A DNA stretch of 64,000 nucleotides, from the NCBI RefSeq assembly GCF_000165425.1, contig NW_001799042.1, positions 1 through 64,000 on the forward strand, written 5' to 3'. Of the stretch, positions 11,479 to 22,930 are shown piece after piece. The position numbers were made by a program, and so were the translations under genes. The DNA is from Paramecium tetraurelia (taxonomy: Eukaryota; Ciliophora; Oligohymenophorea; Peniculida; Parameciidae). Below the pieces are notes generated by a model. The model was not told where the DNA came from. It ran no database searches and saw only the letters and a program-made list of their open reading frames with translations. Every line of letters begins with the position of its first letter. Position 1 is the first letter of the stretch.

Positions 11479-13049
11479 TCAACACCTCTTAACCATTTTA
11501 TTAGTCCCATAATTTATTTCCTCCTCTATCTTAAAAGAGAAATCATCCTCCTCAGCCTGAGAGTTCTTTAATTAAGCAAACAATGTGCTCGTCTATAATT
11601 CATTCTTATAGAGATTCTAATCGTTATTATTACACAATTACGTGATAAAGGGAACACATCAAAGTGCCTAACTAGAGAGGATTTAAAATGGATTTGAGCG
11701 CATCCCAAACCTGATCCAATTTAGAAGCATGGTCTTAGATGGACTTAATTTCATTCTTTATTTTATCTAACGAACTTAATAATCATTGGATTCATTACTT
11801 AGAGATATTTTATTTTAATTATTGAACCTTGGACTAAAATTTTTTAAGTTTGGTAAAATTCTCAAATTTGACATTTGTACTTTAAAAACCTTCCTTTATC
11901 CAATCACTGTAATCTCTAAAAATTAAGAATAACCATAAATTACATACTACTCCGTGTTCGCAAACATATCTTTCGAATTTTAGCATGCATATAACAAATA
12001 TTTTACTTACATGGGTAACATTATTTCAGCTATGCTATCAAAATATACTCTAGCAGTATCGTTTCTTTCCTACGAGTTCGATTGTATTCTATATCTTAAA
12101 GCATCCATTATTATCCCAATTTCATCAAAACTAGCCTTTTTTATTATACACAATTCCAACTTCTCAAACATCTGCTACTACTGTTCTAAAAATTATTGAA
12201 ACTATATATAATTAACCAATTAAATACTTTCTGAGTCTTCTTGTTAACTATCTCCATAGATTGGGCTTGATTTTTACATATATCCTTTAATTTCTCATTC
12301 TCTAATTGCAATTCTGAAACTTATTTTTCGAGCAATGATTAATATATTTTTTTCCTTTCTCTCGAATTCTTTGCAGATTCCCTATTTTTTGCTAATTTTA
12401 ATTATGTAGGATCTGTCATTTCATTTGAAGTTTCATTCTAAAGGTTTTGAGATCTCTTTCTTTCTAATTTTTATTGACTCTTAGATGATCTTGGAGTTAT
12501 TGAAGGTGAGACTGAGTTATTATTAGATGTTCGCTTCTCTAATAGAGAGTCAATCTTGTCTCGATAAATGCTCTTGCCCTGATTTTGAGGGATGAGCATT
12601 TTAACTTCAGGTTTAAACTTACTATTTATTTATTCTGCTGATTCTACATATAATAAGGACCATTACAACCTAATCGGAAATCTTGATCTCCTGAGTATTG
12701 AGATCTGCTATTTCTATCTGAATGTATGGATTATATTTGTTTTGATTGACTTGAAGACTCTTCATGAATTAATAAATTATCTAATCTAACATCTTCGATT
12801 TTCATTTCAAAAAATTGATCCAGACTATTCTTAACTTCAGAATCTATCAATTACGACTGATGGAGGTTATTCTAAAAACTTCCCACTTGTTGATCATTAT
12901 AACCCAAATAATTCCTGCCGAAACTCAATCTAATTAATATAGGATTATGATTACTATTATTCCTAACCTGATCCTGGTAAAAAGTCTGCTGTTCCTGCTG
13001 TTCCAACAAAATTATAAAATTATCCACTAGAATTAAAGCTGTCTGCCAT
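11479..13049 (-). CDS. bZIP transcription factor
   Basis: Seven exons, introns 12930-12954, 12644-12666, 12202-12227, 11916-11947, 11775-11798 and 11617-11641, giving 471 residues. About residues 200-250 hold a clear basic region (NRESAKNSRERKKIY) followed by leucine-spaced heptads (LLEKQVSELQLENEKL), the bZIP DNA-binding and dimerisation module. The N-terminal 190 residues are Ser/Gln-rich and probably an activation or regulatory region. The C-terminal half carries a helical region including a QVKYLLYACQNS stretch reminiscent of the domain downstream of the zipper in plant TGA factors. Nuclear regulator; target genes unknown. The gene lies 58 bases upstream of the kinase on the same strand, and separate promoters are expected. 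Alternative donors exist for the second intron (GTT 3 nt upstream), changing only one residue. Confidence 0.8.
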
Positions 13050-13241
13050 TATAAATTAATGTTTAAATATTTTATTAATATATAAAACTAAAAATTAGAG
13101 TATCATTACATAAATTAGTTGATGTCTCATTAATATTTTCGAATAATTGTTAAAAAATGCGGCACACTCTTATGAGATACTTCATTTCGATAATATTTAA
13201 TTTTAGATATAATATTTGATTGGTTATAATAACACGTGATG

Positions 13242-13898
13242 TCATTCTTGATTCCCAACATTATCACACTCTATCAAATTAGAAGTATTGTTGGAGGTTG
13301 ATATTTTGGGATCAAACTTTTGATGGTGAGATCTACATTAACTGGGCGACCTCGTCTTTATAAAATTAGACATCTATTTAAATATTTTGTTCTATTTCTT
13401 TAGGTCTGAATTCAGCATTATGTCCTTGTTCATTTCTGTAAAGCTGAGATACAAATTGTGTTCTTTCGTTGTCCAATGTCCTAAAATCAAATTAAAAAAT
13501 TTACCTATGTTATATAACTTTCTTCTTGATGACCTTTTCCCCTTGCGCTTACTCTTTTAAGACTAAATATTCAGCCTGGTTTTTAGTGGCTGGGCTGATT
13601 TACTGTTTTCAAGGTTTGTCATTATTTCTACTGGTTCAAAGTTAGACTATTTAAGGAGGGTTTGTTCCTATTTCACTACGTTTTCCTATTTGATTATTGG
13701 AGGGGACTATGAGGAACCTTCAGAAAGTAAGTGGGTTTGCTAAGCTCTCTGATAATTTAGCCAAAGGTAATTATTGATGTATTGTTAATGCTGATATGGG
13801 TTGAATTGTTGAATTGAAAGTTAAGGATACTGGAAGGCTTGAGAGTCTAATATGTTAGATGAATTATATACATTAGAAGAATGGAGGATATTATGCAT
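13242..13898 (-). CDS. Myb-like (SANT/SHAQKYF-type) DNA-binding protein
   Basis: Two exons, intron 13481-13504 (24 nt), giving 210 residues. The N-terminal half is rich in Asn, Gln and Ser and carries a basic cluster (KSKRKGKRSSRRK), a likely nuclear localisation signal. Immediately after the intron a Myb-like repeat begins (GHWTTKEHNLYL) and ends with SPSQCRSHHQKF, the signature of the SHAQKYF class found widely in ciliates, in which one repeat binds DNA. The intron length is a multiple of three and carries no in-frame TGA, so retention would insert eight residues; removal gives the expected domain. Lies 192 bases upstream of the bZIP gene on the same strand. Partner genes unknown. Confidence 0.75.
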
Positions 13899-14391
13899 AT
13901 GGGTGCATTAGGAAGATATTGAGTTTTAATAAAAAATAATAATTAATAAATCGGATTCATCATAGCGCTGAAATTACCGATCTACATCTATTTATTTAAG
14001 AAAATGTTAATTGCTAGTTTTTAAACTTAGTGTATTTTCCAAAATGTCTAGTACTATTGAAAAATATAAATTGAATCCTGGTTAATCTTTATTTTTTCTC
14101 CTTTGTGGATGCTATTCAATTTAATTCAGAGTAGCCTAATTTTGACTATTCTATTCGAAGTATTTCGAGTCTAGTCGGAGTCGAATTTTACTAGTTGTCG
14201 AATAGCGATTCTGACTAATAAGAATAAAAGATCGATTCATAAGTTAGGAAAATGCTATTTAAAATAATTAATTTGAATATTTAATTATATTTTCTAATAA
14301 ATTAAGGATTTAAATAATTATGAAAATTTTTTTCTGAACTTTGATGAATCTGTAAATAGTAATCATTATATATTTAAATAAAAACAGTACA
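13899..14391. other. Intergenic stretch with an inverted repeat
   Basis: No gene seen. It contains an 8-bp perfect inverted repeat, listed separately, in a locally less AT-rich patch. Confidence 0.5.
14151..14205. repeat. Inverted repeat CTATTCGA...TCGAATAG
   Basis: CTATTCGA at 14151-14158 and its reverse complement TCGAATAG at 14198-14205 flank a 39-base loop that itself holds several TCGA and TCTAG/CTAG words (TCGAGTCTAGTCGGAGTCGA). The patch is richer in CG dinucleotides than its surroundings. It could form a hairpin or be the relic of a small element; chance cannot be excluded with an 8-bp arm. Confidence 0.45.
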
Positions 14392-15786
14392 TCAGATTTT
14401 ACTGTTTCTGTCATTAATTTAGGTGATAATTCTAATTTAACCCTCTAAACGCATAGAATAATTGTGTTCAACGTCTCTCTCATCCTTTGCTTGCATCAAT
14501 TCATTTCGGCATTTATCCAATTCTTTCTGAACCTCTTGAATTTTGTAGTTCAACTCATTAATTTCTTATCTCAAAGTTTCATTCTCACTCAATAAATATT
14601 CTCTTTGCTTTTAGAGTCTGGAACAGTTATCCTTCTAATATTTAACCCAATCAGTTTCATCATCAATGCCATCCTCCTTCTTGGCCTCTCTCTCCTTGGC
14701 AATCTTCTCCTTCCAATACTCATTCAACATTTCTGCTTATTTGATATTCTGTTAATCCAAGGACTCCTTGCTTTTTTTATATTCATCCATGGCCTTCCTA
14801 AGATCTAGCTTTATGGCATCCATCTCAGCCAACTCTTGTTTTACAACATCTGAATCCAAGCATTTGTGTCTATGATATTTAATTTTCTCCTATTCTAATT
14901 CATGCAACTATCTAAATTAAATAAACTAATAGTTAACCTTTATATTTCTTATTGCTTCTCAAATTTGTCTTATTCAATAGCTTTCAATTTGGCATTAATT
15001 CTAATTAAAGCATCTTCTTCCTTCTTTTTCAGTTCCTTTAGTTTTTCTGTATATTCTTCATCTGCTCCCGATTTCATTTGTTTCAACATTTTCTCATATC
15101 TTATTCTTTCCTCCTGCCTTATCATCTCCATTTCATGTTCTCTTAGACGCACAATTTCTGCCTCTAATTTAGCCTGATATTTCTGTTCTATGTCCTTCCT
15201 CAAATTATTCATCTAGTCAATAATTAATACTCGATAATACTCTCTCCTCTATTGTTTGCATATCGTGCAATCTTGAATAGTTAACTTTCTTGAGGAATCC
15301 ATTTTCAAGGTTCCTCATCTTTTACTCGTATGTTTCCTCTCTTTCATCTGTCTAACAAGAATGATCTGACTTTTCAACTTGATATTTTCTCTTTATCACG
15401 CTTCTCATAATTTCTAATGCAGATATTGTCCCCTGTTATAATTGGAACAAATGCTGTTCATAATCCCTAATGGTTAATCCATGTAATTGGAGTAGTTCTT
15501 AAGTTTGCAAAATATCTACTCTATCAAGTCCGCATTCTTAAATGAAAATTTCAGCTGTGCAAAGAAAGTTTTATGTTTATAGGAAATTGATCACAAAGCA
15601 ATCGGCAACTTTTAGATCAAATTATCTCTTTGGTTTTTTGGATTTTGGTTCTTACATCAGTTTATCAACTATCTCTTTTCTCACTTACAATTTGATTCGA
15701 TCAAGCATTCCCTCCTCTCTCATCTTCTCATTCATAAACAAGAGTACTTAACTCTCTGTAAGTGATTCACTTTCCTCCTATCTCAT
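14392..15786 (-). CDS. OFD1: OFD1, centriolar LisH and coiled-coil protein
   Basis: Three exons, introns 15213-15240 (28 nt) and 14912-14937 (26 nt), giving 446 residues. Residues about 20-125 match the N-terminal region of OFD1: a helix (LDRIKLQVRKEIVDKLM), a LisH-type motif (VADCFVINFLQTQNFLCTA), and a following helix (LLQLHGLTIRDYEQH). Residues 180-440 are an almost continuous coiled coil. OFD1 sits at the distal end of centrioles and basal bodies and is needed for appendage assembly and docking of basal bodies; a Paramecium OFD1 with a role in basal-body anchoring has been studied. The protein is shorter than the human one, as expected for ciliates. Start is the first ATG after an A/T-rich leader. 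Divergent from the coiled-coil gene at 15963. Confidence 0.75.
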
Positions 15787-15962
15787 TTTTAAATTTAATT
15801 TTTTTTAACAATATTTTTTTTCTTACTTCTTTTAGATAAATATTTTGAATATTTTGTTTCTTACGACACAAACGGTTTCAACATGTCTAATTAATTGCTT
15901 ATAAAAATTATAATTAACATATAAAATAATCAACATCAAATTCGAAATAGAGAAAAGGTGAA

Positions 15963-17499
15963 ATGCAAGATGTTTTTTAAGAAGAACAGATTGAAGGTAG
16001 ACGAACAAAAGTATGAAATTGATTTAGTAATAAATTAGTGGTTTTTATAAATTAATTCTTATTTCAATTTTATTATAATTTATTTATTATGTAATAAGTA
16101 TAAAAAGAAGAGGTATGAATTAAATTTACAAAGGAAGATACCATATTTTAAGTACTGTTAAAAGTTAGGTGGTGTCCAACGAAAAGACATCTATGTTTCT
16201 CCAACCAAAGCCGCCACGTTTCTGCATCTAATTAAACATGTAATTGTCATTATAAATAAAGAGATGTGATAAGGATTCTGCATTGAAGTTTGCGTAAAGA
16301 AGAATTTGCAAGTGGGATACCACTATTAAACAAGATGGACCTAGTAATTGCAGAATCTTAAAGCCCAAAGACAACAAAGAGGTAGTTTGTTATTTATACT
16401 AATTCAGAAAAGAATACATGGATGGTAGAATATTGGAATGGAGATGTTCTACGAAAACAAAGATACGGTTGCAGATGTTAATCAATTGGAATTAGATTAG
16501 GATAATGATGCAATTTAGAAAGAAATTGAAAAGAACGAAATGAAACTAAAAAATGACTTTAAGAATAAAATAGCCCATCTGCAGCAATTCTATAGAGAAC
16601 TAAATTAAAAATACAGTTTTAATAGAAGTGATCCTAATTTCAAGGAAAAAATTGTAATGGCCAAATTAGACCTATTGCATAAACGAAATCAACCAATAAA
16701 ATACATTAAGACAAAAGGAATGAAGTACATAGAGTTATATAATGAAGTCACTCAAAATAAAAAAGGAATTGGCAATGGCTTATTTAATAAACTCCATGTA
16801 TTCAATTAACTAGGAACCGACGATTGCAAAGTTAAAGAGAAATTGCTGGGTGAACTCTATAAACATAAGAAAGAGAGTCAGAGTGTAAATCATAAAGTAT
16901 TACAACACGATTTCCATATCTATGATAACATAGAAGAATAAAGTGAGTAGATGCTTAAAATTATTGATCAGAATGATGATTTCTCCATGACTTTAAGAAA
17001 ACACGAACATAAATTGACTGTTTCTTAGAAAGCCATTGCATTTGCAGAAGACTTTAATAGAACCAAATATCTGTTCAATTATTCAAGTAAGAACTAGATC
17101 TAAAAGATGTTTGAAATACCTGAAATACCTTAAATTAAAAGCACTGAATCTATAAAATTGAGGAAGCACTTTTCTTCTCTCTCAAGTTTTGATGATCATT
17201 TTGATCACTACCTCAATTAGTATGCACATGAAGTTCTTGAGTATTAACAAGAAATGTAGGATAAAGAGATATCTACAGATAATTTATAAAAGATGTTGTA
17301 AAAAAGGGAAAATCTAAGACGTAGTTAAATTAGGAAGGTTTCTAAGACTTCACATAGTCATCAACCTAGTATTCACTTAGACTTTAGTAAGGTGAAATGC
17401 TAACACCAATCTTCAAGGGATAAAGAATCTACAAAAGCAGGAAACTCTTTCAATATAAAATAACGATCCTATCTTGTTAGTCCATTCAGTAAATCATGA
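15963..17499 (+). CDS. Hypothetical basic coiled-coil protein
   Basis: Model of four exons with introns 16011-16038 (28 nt), 16240-16261 (22 nt, ending AAG) and 16382-16407 (26 nt), giving 486 residues. The frames join consistently from about 16039 to the TGA. The segment around residues 55-80 (KLGGVQRKDIYVSPTK) looks like a conserved core; the rest is Lys/Glu/Gln-rich helix with many TAA/TAG glutamines. No family recognised. The 5' end is uncertain: other ATGs at 15883 and 16115 also open in-frame or alternative readings, and the AT-rich part between 16039 and 16100 could be partly intronic. The region 16262-17499 is firm. Confidence 0.55.
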
Positions 17500-17553
17500 C
17501 TTAATTGTTGAAAATTGTGATTACAAACCATTTTTGTTTAAATCTTCAATCCT

Positions 17554-18161
17554 TCATTAAAATTTTAAATTTCCTTTGATGCAATAATAATCTACACGCT
17601 CACAAAATTGATAATACAATAAATGTTGTCCATTCAATTTAGATGTAACTATATAAAGAATTCTCATTATTGGAATTCTTAAAGTTTAATATAAAATAAT
17701 CCATAATTTAGACATATCTAGTGGTATTTTCATTCAATACTCTATTTAATATTCATAAGCAGTAACCAGATCTTATATCTGTAATCGAATCAAATGATTT
17801 AAATTCTAATCTTCATTAAATTGAAGCTTTTCAGAATATATTATATGTAACCTTTTTCATTCTTCGAGATATATTATTAGACCATCCTTAATATTAATTA
17901 AATCTCTTGTCTATTACATTGAGAAATCATTTCCTGTACCACAAGGTAATAGTAATTATTCAATTTATGGCAATACTCAAACAAAATATTTGCACAATCA
18001 CCCACATCATCGAACCATCTCTTCCTGCTTTGAATATTGGAAGTTATTTATAATCTACATAAAACAAAAACTTACTTGATTTTAAATCTTCCTTTAATTA
18101 AATAACTCTGATTTGTGGAAGTATTATTTCTGAATATTGAAGAAAGAGATTTACATAACAT
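17554..18161 (-). CDS. Hypothetical protein, exon structure unresolved
   Basis: Protein-like minus-strand frames run from an ATG at 18161 (MLCKSLSSIFRNNTS, presequence-like) through a probable 21-nt intron to helical segments such as CHKLNNYYYLVVQEMISQ and LNHLIRLQIQDLVTAYEY, ending at a TGA at 17554-17556. At least two frame changes, near 17860 and 17730, cannot be explained by ordinary 20-32 nt introns in my hands. Either the gene has unusual introns, or it is a damaged copy, or the assembly has small errors. No family recognised. Its 3' end is 54 bases from the convergent plus-strand gene. Confidence 0.4.
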
Positions 18162-18544
18162 TGCGTCAACTCTGAAAGTGATATATACACTCTAAAGTAT
18201 TAACCAATTATTACATACAATACTCAAAAGCGATTTACCTTGACACAGACAGTCAATTGTAAATAAATATAATAAACCTAATTATAATGTAAGTTGTTAT
18301 TGTTCATTCTCTGAGAACTATTAATACTGCATTAATATTAATTAATTTTTCTAAATTAAATAATCTACTCTCCTAATGAAAATATCGAATAATTATCATC
18401 ATCTTAATACACTTATATTTTTATTATATCCAGTTAAACTCACATGGCTAATATATTATTTCGGATGCTCATTCGAAGTTGAAGGATAATGAGAAAAAAA
18501 ATACAAAAAATGAATATAGAAATTTATAACTTTTTGATCCCTAT

Positions 18545-18881
18545 ATGTAATTAGATGAAATGATAACATAAGTTAGATGTTAATAATTACTTATTAAATC
18601 CAGTTCAATTTATGACTATTAAATTAATAATGATTTTCATTTATTCAAAATAATATTAATAATATAGAGACATAGAACAAATGTAATACAAACAAGATAG
18701 TGAAATGACAGAATATCTTTAAATTGAATAAGAATTAGAGATTAAATCTCTCTTTAAACAACTCAAAATTCAAAACACACAACTTTCTAATAAACAATCT
18801 AAAAAAATAAGGAAATTTAAGTTAAATATTCAATCCAATTCAATCCTACAACGAAGAAACACTAACCTAAGTTTACTTTGA
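18545..18881 (+). CDS. Possible small Gln/Lys-rich protein
   Basis: Plus-strand frames with protein-like composition: an upstream segment from about 18432 (DAHSKLKDNEKKNTKNEY) lacking a start codon, an ATG at 18545, a likely 25-nt intron about 18580-18604, and a helical basic tail with LEIKSLFKQLKIQ, ending in TGA at 18879-18881. The same frame stays open for more than 50 codons after that TGA (HLFSPFIYQFNNLYS), so the true end or an intron may differ. Low confidence; 5' end unresolved. Confidence 0.35.
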
Positions 18882-19257
18882 TTTTTATTTCATCTCTTTT
18901 CTCCATTCATATATCAATTTAACAACCTATATTCTATCAGTAATTCAATTAAAGCTCTCTATACTAATTATCATACCCTCTTGTAATATATTCTAATATC
19001 GAAGTAACTTCAAGTATTCGAAGAACTCTTCCTCAGGATATATTCATACAATTTTATGCTTAACTCCTGATATACAAGTCAACAACAAATTTCGAAATAA
19101 AAAGGAAGAATATTGAAATATATAAATATTGTTTAAAAATAGAAACTCATAAAAATAAACGATATTTTTGAGTAAAGCATTCATAAGGAATCCTTAATTC
19201 TTTTGTAAATATGCAATATGCATTTATTTATTCAAACTGAAATTAATTACAAAATTT
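18882..19257. other. Intergenic stretch, ambiguous open frame
   Basis: A plus-strand open frame of about 60 codons follows the TGA at 18879 with no start codon; otherwise AT-rich spacer leading to the pseudokinase start. Confidence 0.4.
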
Positions 19258-20657
19258 ATGTCAAATAGCCATGTATATAACAATTATTGCAAATCAAGCA
19301 TTTTGTATGCTGCCAATTATCATCCACTACGAATCATAATCAATAAATTAACTACTTTTGCGGAGATTAACAAAGTGATTAAAATTGCATGGAAAATTAG
19401 CCCTACTTTTTTAAGAATTTTTTTATCTAATGGGAGTGAAATTTTTGAAGAAGATTTATATTTAATTAGGCAAGGTTCAAAATTGTATGCAACTCTAGAT
19501 GGTTCGGAGTTGGGCTTGAATGTCCTCTTTTTGAATTACTCCATTAATGATTAGCTTTGTCAAAATCCAAATTCAATTACAATGATTGGAAAAATTAAAT
19601 CGAATAAAATAGATGTGATTATTAAACAAATCTCCACCAAATTCTTTTCAAGAGATGAGTTGGCTAATTTTGTTAAAATTTTATAATAAATTAAAGATGA
19701 AAATTGTACTAAATGTGTTCATATATACGATACTATTATATTTTAGAGACAATCTGAAATCGCATTGATAACTGAATATTGCCAGGGGAAATCTCTAAAT
19801 CACATGCTCCAATGTAAGTTATTCAATGACAATTTTAGAAAATAAGAGGTTTACCGAATAAGAGATCAAAGTAATCGTTAAATAATTAGCTGACTTCATA
19901 AACTACTGTCATTCTCGAAATATCACCATTAAGAGCCTGAAATTTGAGAACATGCTCTTTAGTGAGAAGGATAATTTGAATAGTGTATCAATTTAACATC
20001 AATTAGATAAAACTAACAGACTTAGGTTTAAATACTGCATATAGAATTCAGAATTTAACTTCCATCAATAATTTCAATTATTACTCACCTGAACTGATCA
20101 CATAAAAAGAGTTTACCTTCTCAACCGACATTTGGGCATTTGGTGTCATTCTTTATTATCTACATCTACATTCCTTTCCATTTGATGGTAGAACTAAATA
20201 AAGTATCTAATAAAATGTTTTCCAAATTAAATATAAAATAACTGAAGAGGCCAATCCCTATCTAAGAGATTTGCTGTAATTGATATTTGTCAAAGACCCT
20301 GATTTAAGAATTAAAATATAAGGGATTATTGATCATCCCTATTTTAAATAACAGAATAAATATAATCTTAGTTTTCATAGTTCAATTAATAAGTTGAACA
20401 TGAATTTTCTAAGATTAAACAGTCGAAATAGTTTTAGGAAAAAGACAAACAGTTAAAGATTTGATTCTGAAGAAAACAATTCCTCAATTAAAAGAATTTA
20501 AAAATAATTATCCCTCCAAAAGTAGTCAGATAAGGAATAATCAATATTGAATCCACTCTAACCTAAGCAGTACAAATGTAAAATTGAAAGAAAAAGATGT
20601 CTCTCACATATGATAGTAAAATAATAGATCAGGTAGAGTACTATTAAAGATTTTTGA
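19258..20657 (+). CDS. Predicted pseudokinase with N-terminal ubiquitin-like domain
   Basis: Three exons, introns 19814-19838 (25 nt) and 19985-20006 (22 nt), giving 450 residues. Residues about 25-90 (LRIFLSNGSEIFEEDLYLI) form a beta-rich domain also present in the kinase encoded at 21264-22565. The rest is a protein kinase fold: VIIKQI carries the lysine, KLTDLGLN stands for DFG, YYSPELI for APE, and TDIWAFGVILYYL is a standard kinase helix. The catalytic loop reads TIKSLKFENM instead of HRDLKPEN, so the proton-accepting Asp is Ser, and His and Arg are lost. It should not transfer phosphate and may scaffold or regulate the neighbouring active kinase; that role is inference. The C-terminal 110 residues are basic and low in complexity. 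Confidence 0.75.
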
Positions 20658-20856
20658 TGTAAACTTTAGTCTATTTTTTAGTTATTAAAATAATTCTAAT
20701 CATAAATATATATATATAATTAATAATCTAGATTTTAATTTTATCTTCATTTCTTGGATCACATATATTAATTACTATAGATTAAAGAGAACAGATAAAT
20801 TTGTATTAAACAGAATTAAACAAGAATAGACAATAAGCATTGATCTAAATTTATAA

Positions 20857-21185
20857 ATGGCTTGTGTAAGCTATTTTGAGAAAAATGGAATCGAATTAAT
20901 ACTGAATTCAGCATATTAGTAACGATTCCAATCAAAACTCTGGCTTGACTTAATTCAAGTGAAAAATGATATACAAGAATTTGATTTATATAGATAACTC
21001 TGAATTAGTATTTTTTTGGATGAAATAGAGGAACTCAACAAATTAATCTTTTGTAATTAATTAGTAAACAGAAGTAGGATCCAGTGCTAATGTTAATATT
21101 CCAAAACTCAAAAATTAAAAAAAATTAATTTTATCTTCCAGCTTGCCAATTCTTCATTTACAAAATATCTCCAGTAATTAATTGA
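20857..21185 (+). CDS. Possible small hypothetical protein
   Basis: Begins MACVSYFEKNGIELILN at 20857. A frame change near 20960-21020 requires one or two introns (candidates of 35 and 21 nt, or one of 19 nt) and the downstream reading differs between models (FQNSKIKKNQFYLPAC in one). Composition is protein-like, but no family is recognised, and the end given here applies to one of the models only. Confidence 0.3.
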
Positions 21186-21263
21186 AATACGGACGTAAAT
21201 ATAAGAAATAAATTGAATTAACTAATTTATATGTCTTCATACTAATAAGAAATTATAAACAAA

Positions 21264-22565
21264 TCATTTATATTTTACTACAAAGGATATTTTATCCAGT
21301 CTAGTAACAGATCTTCTACTACATGCTATTTTTCTTTAACTAATGACTTAACCATAGTCTTCATCATTTGATTTTCTTGTCGAATGCATTTTAACAACAC
21401 TAGAAGACCTCCCAATACGAATATTAATTCCATTGATATTTAACTTAAGTATCTTTGCATGTTCATTTAACCAACGATGAGATTATATATCAAAAATGTT
21501 GGCTCTCTCCTTTGGATTCGCTACAAATATTATACTCAGCAAGTGCATAAGTTCCTTGGACACTGACTTTTTTGGAATCTAATAATTGCACGATAGAATG
21601 TTTCGATATGTTTCAGAGGGACTGTTACCTTCGAATGGAAGTTTCCCAAAGACTAATCCATATATTATGCACCCGATTGCCCAAACATCTTAGCCAGGTT
21701 GAATGAATTTATATGAAGTAGACAATACTTCTGGAGCCAAATAGGAGAGAGTTCCTAGAATATTGTCTTTATCAAAAGGTTGTCCGAAATAATTGGAAAC
21801 TCCAAAATCAATTATTTTTATCTGATTAATTTTTATAATTTATTACTGATTTTTAAGAAGGTGTTGAAAGCATAATATTTTCTAATTTTAAATCACAATG
21901 AACGATTTTTCTTTCATGACAATAAGCAATAGCATCTACTATTTGATTGGAAAAGTGTTTAGCTTAAACTTCGGTTAATTAAGCTAGATTTAAATAAAGG
22001 TTTTACAATTTGCCTGAGCTAATAATTATCCTCCATGTAAGTACTCCATAATCAGAATGACTTCTTTGGATTCTGAACATACAAATTTCTCATATAATTT
22101 TACTATATTTTGATGATCTAATTGTTTTAGTATCAGAGATTCTTGTTCCAGCATTTCCAACGCTTAATCTTACTAAGTAGCTGCACTTACCTTCTTTATG
22201 GCCACTAACTCATTAGTTACTTTGTGCTTTCCCAAAAATACTAGTGCTTATCCACCTTCCCCTATTCTTTTTATGATATCATAGCCTAACTTTAAATTCA
22301 TTAAATCTTTCTCCTCATTTTTCAATAGAGCAAACAAATGCGTGCCTTTCTTGATATTAATTAGGTCTGTTTCTTCGATTTCAGTTCCATCACATAAAAA
22401 GAGTCTTAATTAATCTGCGTTTTATCTCCAAACGATCTGAATCAATTTCATTATGTCAATAAACTTGGTGTTTGGATTGAGCATTAGAAGTATTGGATTT
22501 TAATGGGTTGAACTCAATGTGCATGATCTAACAACGTTTTTCTATGTAAATTTGGATTTGTTCAT
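21264..22565 (-). CDS. Ser/Thr protein kinase with N-terminal ubiquitin-like domain
   Basis: Three exons, introns 21984-22006 (23 nt) and 21822-21846 (25 nt), giving 417 residues. Residues about 28-90 ([19 protein letters not shown]) match the domain at the start of the pseudokinase at 19258. The kinase domain follows: GEGGQALVF, VAIKK, then [10 protein letters not shown] (HRD with Cys for Arg, Asp kept), [14 protein letters not shown], and a complete C-lobe. It resembles AMPK/ULK-like kinases of the CAMK group. All catalytic residues are present, so activity is expected; the Arg to Cys change makes it a non-RD kinase, usually less dependent on activation-loop phosphorylation. An 18-nt GTAAGT...TTAG stretch near residue 120 could be mistaken for an intron, but removal would shorten the alphaC linker. 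Tail-to-tail with the pseudokinase, with a doubtful small ORF between. Confidence 0.85.
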
Positions 22566-22930
22566 TTTTTAATTTCTATTAAATATCTTTGTTGTTTGAA
22601 TAATAATTCTGAATTGCCTTTCTCTGTCTTTCTGATGTATCTATAATAATAATTATTAAGTGAAAGAATATAAATATTCTTCTCTTAAAGATAATAAAGA
22701 TAATACAGATAATACAGATGGATGAGAAGATCCATTACATATTATAATTGAAATTTAATAAGAAACCTTGGGTTGGATGGACAGAGAAGTAATGAAAATA
22801 TAATTTTGATAAATTTGATATTATTGTATTTATTTATAAAAATTGGTAAGTAAATGTAAGTGGTTTGATTAAATTATAGATTGCTAAATAATTTGACAAC
22901 AGAAAGTATAATATCATTTTTGGAATACTT

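Noticed and set aside
14902-15177. Plus-strand hydrophobic frame.
   Set aside because: Antisense of the OFD1 coiled coil; Lys/Glu-rich helices read as Phe/Leu/Ser-rich on the other strand.
22174-22191. Possible 18-nt intron (GTAAGTGCAGCTACTTAG) in the kinase at 21264.
   Set aside because: Removing it would shorten the linker between the VAIK lysine and the alphaC glutamate; keeping it gives normal kinase spacing.
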